From positions 1 through 10,061 of the forward strand of contig JAYUYT010000114.1 in the NCBI GenBank assembly GCA_043752345.1: a stretch of 10,061 nt of DNA, read 5' to 3'. Below, one piece after another: positions 6,767 through 10,061 of the stretch (positions within the stretch are counted from its first letter, which is position 1; each line of letters begins with the position of its first letter). The translations under genes were made by a program, and so were the position numbers. The notes beneath the pieces are model-generated. The model was not told the DNA's origin. It saw only the letters and a program-made list of their open reading frames with translations, and did not search any database. This DNA is from VFJL01 sp043752345 (GTDB lineage Bacteria; Pseudomonadota; Gammaproteobacteria; Burkholderiales; Nitrosomonadaceae).

Positions 6767-7420
6767 TTACTTTTCAGCCTCTGCGGCCACTACCTCTGTA
6801 CTGGCTGCAGAGTCTACCTCAGTCTTTGTTGCATTTGGATCTACGTCACTGGCTATCTTTTCCGCCTTCGGCTTGGCTACCTTCGGCTTGGTCACTTTCA
6901 CTTCCTTCTTCTTGGGTGACAACACCATCACCATTTGCCGTCCCTCCATTCTGGGGAACTGCTCTACCACAGCATGCTGCAACAGATCGTCTCGCACCCT
7001 CTCCAGCAGGCGTATACCGAATTCCTGATGCGCCATCTCACGTCCACGAAAACGCAACGTGACTTTGGCCTTGTCACCTTCTTCCAGAAAGCCGATCAAG
7101 TTGCGCAACTTGATGTTGTAATCGCCCTCGTCAGTGTTGGGACGGAATTTGACTTCCTTGATCTGGATCTGCTTTTGCTTGAGCTTGGCTTCGTGTTTCT
7201 TTTTGCTTTCTTGATAGCGAAACTTGCCATAATCCATCAAGCGGCATACCGGGGGTTGGGCAGTAGGCGCAATTTCAACCAAATCTATTCCCGCTTCCTC
7301 TGCCAAAGCGTTGGCGGCCGCCAGCGTAACAATGCCTATCTGCTCCCCTTCTACCCCAATCAAGCGCACTTCCGGAACATTAATCTCCTGATTTATGCGC
7401 GCTGCTTTTTCTTGAACTAT
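6767..7420 (-). CDS. infC: Translation initiation factor IF-3, with C-terminal extension
   Basis: Binds the 30S subunit, blocks premature 50S joining and checks the start codon and initiator tRNA. The core matches E. coli IF3: EVRLIGVEGEQIGIV, AEEAGIDLVEIAPTAQPPVCRLMDYGKF, KEVKFRPNTDEGDY, GDKAKVTLRFRGREMAHQEFG and RMEGRQMVMVLSPKKK. The frame continues upstream of GTG 7369 and encodes RINQEINVPEVRL, the conserved RINGEI-type N terminus, so GTG 7369 is too late. No ATG or GTG exists upstream. I favour ATA at 7420 (217 aa), with GGGGA 6 bases upstream; ATT at 7426 is the alternative. Non-AUG starts are a hallmark of infC and allow self-regulation. After SPKKK (about 172) comes an unusual 45-residue Lys/Ala/Glu tail. 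It lies 27 bases after thrS. Confidence 0.95.
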   Translation of the reverse strand: MVQEKAARINQEINVPEVRLIGVEGEQIGIVTLAAANALAEEAGIDLVEIAPTAQPPVCRLMDYGKFRYQESKKKHEAKLKQKQIQIKEVKFRPNTDEGDYNIKLRNLIGFLEEGDKAKVTLRFRGREMAHQEFGIRLLERVRDDLLQHAVVEQFPRMEGRQMVMVLSPKKKEVKVTKPKVAKPKAEKIASDVDPNATKTEVDSAASTEVVAAEAEK

Positions 7421-7447
7421 AGCAATTCCCCAAATTTGTTTAATAAA

Positions 7448-9364
7448 TCAAGCCGTGCCAACCCTTGTGGATATCTCCGCTTCAAGGCGTTCAATCAGCG
7501 CCTGCAAAGACATCTGACCGAGATCCGAACCTGACCGGGTACGCACAGCAACCATTTGTGCCGCCACTTCCTTATCACCCACTACGATCTGATAGGGCAA
7601 TTTCTGCAAACTATGTTCCCGAATTTTATAGGTTATTTTCTCATTTCTCAAGTCCGCGTGCACACGGATGCCATTGTGCTTGAGTTTGTCGGCCACTTCC
7701 CGGGCGTAATCCGCCTGTCCCTCGGAGATATTCAACACCACCACCTGCTCTGGTGAAAGCCACAAGGGAAGCGCTCCGGCATGGTTTTCAATGAGGATGC
7801 CAATGAAACGTTCCAGCGACCCCAGAATCGCCCGGTGCAACATTACCGGTATCTGCCGGGTATTATCCTCGGCCACGTATTCCGCTCCCAAGCGCTCCGG
7901 CATGGAAAAGTCCAGTTGCAAGGTGCCGCACTGCCATACTCGGCCGATGCTGTCCTTGAGTGAAAATTCGATTTTCGGGCCGTAGAATGCACCTTCACCA
8001 GGCTGCAACTCCCACACCAGTTTCTTGTGATTCAATGCGGACTCCAGCGCGGCTTCCGCCTTATCCCACTGTTCTTCCGAACCAACTCGCTTCTGCGGGC
8101 GAGTGGAAAGCTTCACCAGAACCTCATTAAAACCGAAATCAGTATAGACCGTCTGCAACAGGTCGATGAATTGCATCACCTCGCCTTGTATCTGGGCCTC
8201 AGTGCAAAAAATATGCGCATCGTCCTGGGTGAAAGCACGCACCCGCATGATGCCGTGCAGCGCACCGGACGGTTCGTTGCGATGACATGAGCCGAACTCC
8301 GCCAACCGCAGTGGCAAATCGCGGTAGCTTTTCAGTCCCTGGTTAAATACCTGAACATGGCCAGGGCAATTCATCGGCTTGACCGCAAAATCGCGCTGCT
8401 CTGAATGCGTAGTGAACATGTTCTCGCGGAAATTTTCCCAATGTCCGGAACGCTCCCACAATCCCTTGTCGAGAACTTGCGGTGTGCGGATTTCCAGATA
8501 GCCGTTATCGCGGAATACCTCCCGCATGTACTGCTCTACCTGTTGCCAGATGATCCAGCCTTTGGGATGCCAGAACACCATGCCTGGCGCTTCTTCCTGA
8601 ATGTGGAACAAATCCAGTTGCCTGCCGAGCTTGCGGTGATCACGCTTTTCAGCTTCTTCGAGCCGATGCAGATAAGCATCCTGGTCTTCCTTCTTGACCC
8701 AGGCCGTGCCATAAATCCGCTGCAGCATTTCATTGCGTGAATCACCGCGCCAATACGCACCCGCCACCTTCATCAGCTTGAACACCTTGAGCTTGGAGGT
8801 AGCCGGCACATGCGGGCCACGGCACAAATCGGTAAAATTTCCCTGGGAATAAAGTGACACGTCCTCATCGCCCGGGATGGCCTCGATGATCTGTGCCTTG
8901 TAGTGCTCACCCTGGTTCTTGAAGAAATTGATCGCTTCAGAGCGCTCTAATACCTTGCGCTCCACTTTCAGATCGCGTTTGCTTATTTCCGCCATACGCT
9001 TTTCGATCGCCGCCAGATCCTCCATCGTAAACGGGCGCTTGTAAGAAAAGTCGTAATAAAAACCGTCCTCGATCACCGGTCCGATGGTGACCTGCGCTTC
9101 GGGAAACAGCTCCTTCACCGCGTGCGCCAGCAAGTGCGCGCTGGAATGACGTATGACTTCCAGCCCCTCTGTATCTTTTTCGGTGATGATCGCCAGATCA
9201 CAGTCGGCTTCGATACGGTGAGACGTATCCATGAGTCTGCCATTGACCTTACCGGCCAGCGCTGCGCGCATCAATCCCGCACCAATCGACGCTGCGACTT
9301 CCATCACCGTCACCGGCTGCTCAAATTTACGCTCCGAACCATCCGGTAAACGAACGACTGTCAC
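7448..9364 (-). CDS. thrS: Threonyl-tRNA synthetase
   Basis: Charges tRNA-Thr and edits mischarged serine. The 638-residue product (E. coli 642) has an N-terminal TGS domain (about 1-61). The editing domain has H73-x3-H77 (HSSAH) and C181/H185 (DLCRGPHVP). The class II core carries the zinc ligands C333 (MNCPGH), H384 (DDAH) and H510 (MLHRAILGS), and motif 2 is RNEPSGALHG. The C-terminal anticodon-binding domain includes VVVLNISEGQ and DLRNEKITYKIREHSLQK. The start is GTG at 9364, chosen because it gives the canonical TGS start and has AAAGGA 7 bases upstream; no ATG fits. It opens the thrS-infC-rpmI-rplT block. In E. coli ThrRS represses its own mRNA; the 286-base upstream gap would hold any such operator. 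Confidence 0.98.
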   Translation of the reverse strand: MTVVRLPDGSERKFEQPVTVMEVAASIGAGLMRAALAGKVNGRLMDTSHRIEADCDLAIITEKDTEGLEVIRHSSAHLLAHAVKELFPEAQVTIGPVIEDGFYYDFSYKRPFTMEDLAAIEKRMAEISKRDLKVERKVLERSEAINFFKNQGEHYKAQIIEAIPGDEDVSLYSQGNFTDLCRGPHVPATSKLKVFKLMKVAGAYWRGDSRNEMLQRIYGTAWVKKEDQDAYLHRLEEAEKRDHRKLGRQLDLFHIQEEAPGMVFWHPKGWIIWQQVEQYMREVFRDNGYLEIRTPQVLDKGLWERSGHWENFRENMFTTHSEQRDFAVKPMNCPGHVQVFNQGLKSYRDLPLRLAEFGSCHRNEPSGALHGIMRVRAFTQDDAHIFCTEAQIQGEVMQFIDLLQTVYTDFGFNEVLVKLSTRPQKRVGSEEQWDKAEAALESALNHKKLVWELQPGEGAFYGPKIEFSLKDSIGRVWQCGTLQLDFSMPERLGAEYVAEDNTRQIPVMLHRAILGSLERFIGILIENHAGALPLWLSPEQVVVLNISEGQADYAREVADKLKHNGIRVHADLRNEKITYKIREHSLQKLPYQIVVGDKEVAAQMVAVRTRSGSDLGQMSLQALIERLEAEISTRVGTA

Positions 9365-9650
9365 AGCTTCTTCCTTTGATAAAAAAATGGGGGCTAACTG
9401 CAGGGGGCTTATAAAATTTCAGATGAATCCTGGCACAAATTGCATTCTCCCATAGCTCCCGTTGAGGGGCAACCCGATGCACTGTACATGAACGACAGAA
9501 ACATCCAGTCTGGGTGTGACAATCCGTCGTAGCGGACACTCGAGAACAGCGATTGCTCGCCTCGTCCCCGAAATGAAGTAGGAAGGAAAGAACATGGTGC
9601 AACCTGACGCATTTCTGCAACTTTTGAAACCACAATCAGCTGACGGCTTT
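9365..9650 (-). other. Non-coding glmM-thrS gap, thrS leader region
   Basis: The stretch of 286 bases holds no gene I can support; short open frames on the minus strand (to 74-102 codons) have no recognisable product. It includes a hairpin in which GCGA (9549-9552) and TCGC (9557-9560) close a GCAA (GNRA-type) tetraloop on the minus strand, with CGAG/CTCG extending the stem across a 4-base bulge. There is no clear intrinsic terminator after glmM. Candidate promoter boxes for thrS are weak. The thrS ribosome site (AAAGGA) lies at its downstream edge. Confidence 0.6.
9444..9472 (-). promoter_or_regulatory. Weak candidate promoter for thrS
   Basis: On the minus strand TTGCCC (9472-9467) and GAGAAT (9449-9444) are separated by exactly 17 bases; each matches the sigma-70 consensus at 4 of 6 positions. 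It would give a leader of about 70 bases before the GTG of thrS. A second possible -10, TATAAG at 9413-9408, lacks a good -35. This is only a candidate. Confidence 0.25.
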
Positions 9651-10061
9651 TTAACCGGCTGCAGCGCTCCGCACGGCCCCGGCTATCTGTTCTGCCCAGC
9701 GCTTAACCTTCTGTTCCGACTCACCTTCCACCATCACTCGCACCAGCGGCTCGGTACCTGATGCGCGCAGCAGCACGCGCCCATTGCTGTCAAGATCTTG
9801 TTCGGCTGCCGCTTGAACAGCCTTGATCTGCGTGCTAATTTGAAAATCAAACCCCTTGGCAACCTTTACGTTGATCAACCGTTGCGGATAAAGCGTAATG
9901 CCGCGCATAAGTCCGGCCAAAGTCTTGCCGCAATCTCGCATTGCATGCAGTACTTGCAGCGCGGAAATGATGCCGTCGCCGGTAGTATGCTTGTCGATAC
10001 AAATGATATGGCCGGAGCCTTCTCCACCCAGTTGCCAGCCTTTCTGTTGCAGTAACTCCAG
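9651..10061 (-). CDS. glmM: Phosphoglucosamine mutase, C-terminal part (cut by window edge)
   Basis: Converts glucosamine-6-phosphate to glucosamine-1-phosphate, on the path to UDP-GlcNAc for peptidoglycan and LPS. Only the last 136 codons are in the window; the frame is open through base 10061 and the start lies outside. It shows GWQLGGEGSGHIICID (the sugar-binding loop, compare GAENSGH in E. coli), then HTTGDGIISALQVLHAM, and the C-terminal phosphate-binding loop RVLLRASGTEPLVRVMVEGE. These are specific for GlmM within the phosphohexomutases. The ATG at 9941 is internal, not the start. It ends in TAA 286 bases before thrS, so thrS is probably expressed separately. In many proteobacteria glmM follows ftsH-folP; that cannot be seen here. 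Confidence 0.96.
   Translation of the reverse strand: MELLQQKGWQLGGEGSGHIICIDKHTTGDGIISALQVLHAMRDCGKTLAGLMRGITLYPQRLINVKVAKGFDFQISTQIKAVQAAAEQDLDSNGRVLLRASGTEPLVRVMVEGESEQKVKRWAEQIAGAVRSAAAG

Noticed and set aside
7360..7390. Six-codon ORF (MFRKCA) with an apparent CAGGAG ribosome site at the start of infC
   Set aside because: CAGGAG is explained by the conserved Gln-Glu codons of the IF3 RINQEI segment, and the ORF is out of frame inside the gene. Probably chance, though its good spacing was noted.
6935..7534. 199-codon open frame on the plus strand
   Set aside because: It runs antisense across infC and the end of thrS, which are both certain. Its translation shows no family pattern and no ribosome site supports it.
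9327..9635. Short minus-strand frames (102 and 74 codons) in the glmM-thrS gap
   Set aside because: Two overlapping frames in different phases, no recognisable product, and the longer one runs into thrS. Nothing indicates a real small gene, though one cannot be fully excluded.

Overview
The window is a compact block of bacterial housekeeping genes. Every supported gene lies on the minus strand, so transcription runs from base 10061 toward base 1. The order is glmM (3' end only) / thrS - infC - rpmI - rplT - pheS - pheT - ihfA - merR-like gene / tRNA-Pro(GGG) / surE - pcm. The thrS-infC-rpmI-rplT-pheST-ihfA core is the same translation cluster known from Escherichia coli. The small MerR-type gene after ihfA, then tRNA-Pro, surE and pcm, is an arrangement I associate with Betaproteobacteria. 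Protein details (PheS with a four-cysteine insert, the IF3 and Pcm sequences) and the moderate GC content fit a betaproteobacterium, possibly in or near the Nitrosomonadales. The genus cannot be fixed from this window.

Layout by transcription. The end of glmM (amino-sugar supply for the cell envelope) is followed by a 286-base non-coding stretch that must hold the thrS expression signals. thrS, infC, rpmI and rplT then encode threonyl-tRNA synthetase, initiation factor IF3 and ribosomal proteins L35 and L20. The infC-rpmI gap (155 bases) is rich in hairpins. A clear intrinsic terminator or attenuator separates rplT from pheS. pheS and pheT encode the two subunits of phenylalanyl-tRNA synthetase. 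ihfA (IHF alpha subunit) and an overlapping MerR-like regulator follow, with a hairpin across the pheT stop codon. A tRNA-Pro gene with its own perfect -10 box comes next. Last are surE (nucleotidase) and pcm (protein isoaspartate repair), the stationary-phase and repair pair that in many proteobacteria precedes nlpD-rpoS.

How the genes work together: the central block couples tRNA charging (Thr, Phe), initiation (IF3) and 50S assembly (L35, L20) with a nucleoid protein. The non-coding gaps look like control points: the thrS leader, the infC start codon, the rpmI leader, the pheS attenuator-like terminator and the ihfA leader hairpins.

I see no mobile element, CRISPR array, phage gene, defence system or broken gene. 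No new biological system is evident. The points worth a second look are regulatory or small protein features: a non-AUG start and a lysine/alanine/glutamate-rich tail on IF3, a pheS terminator with no Phe leader peptide, and several RNA hairpins.
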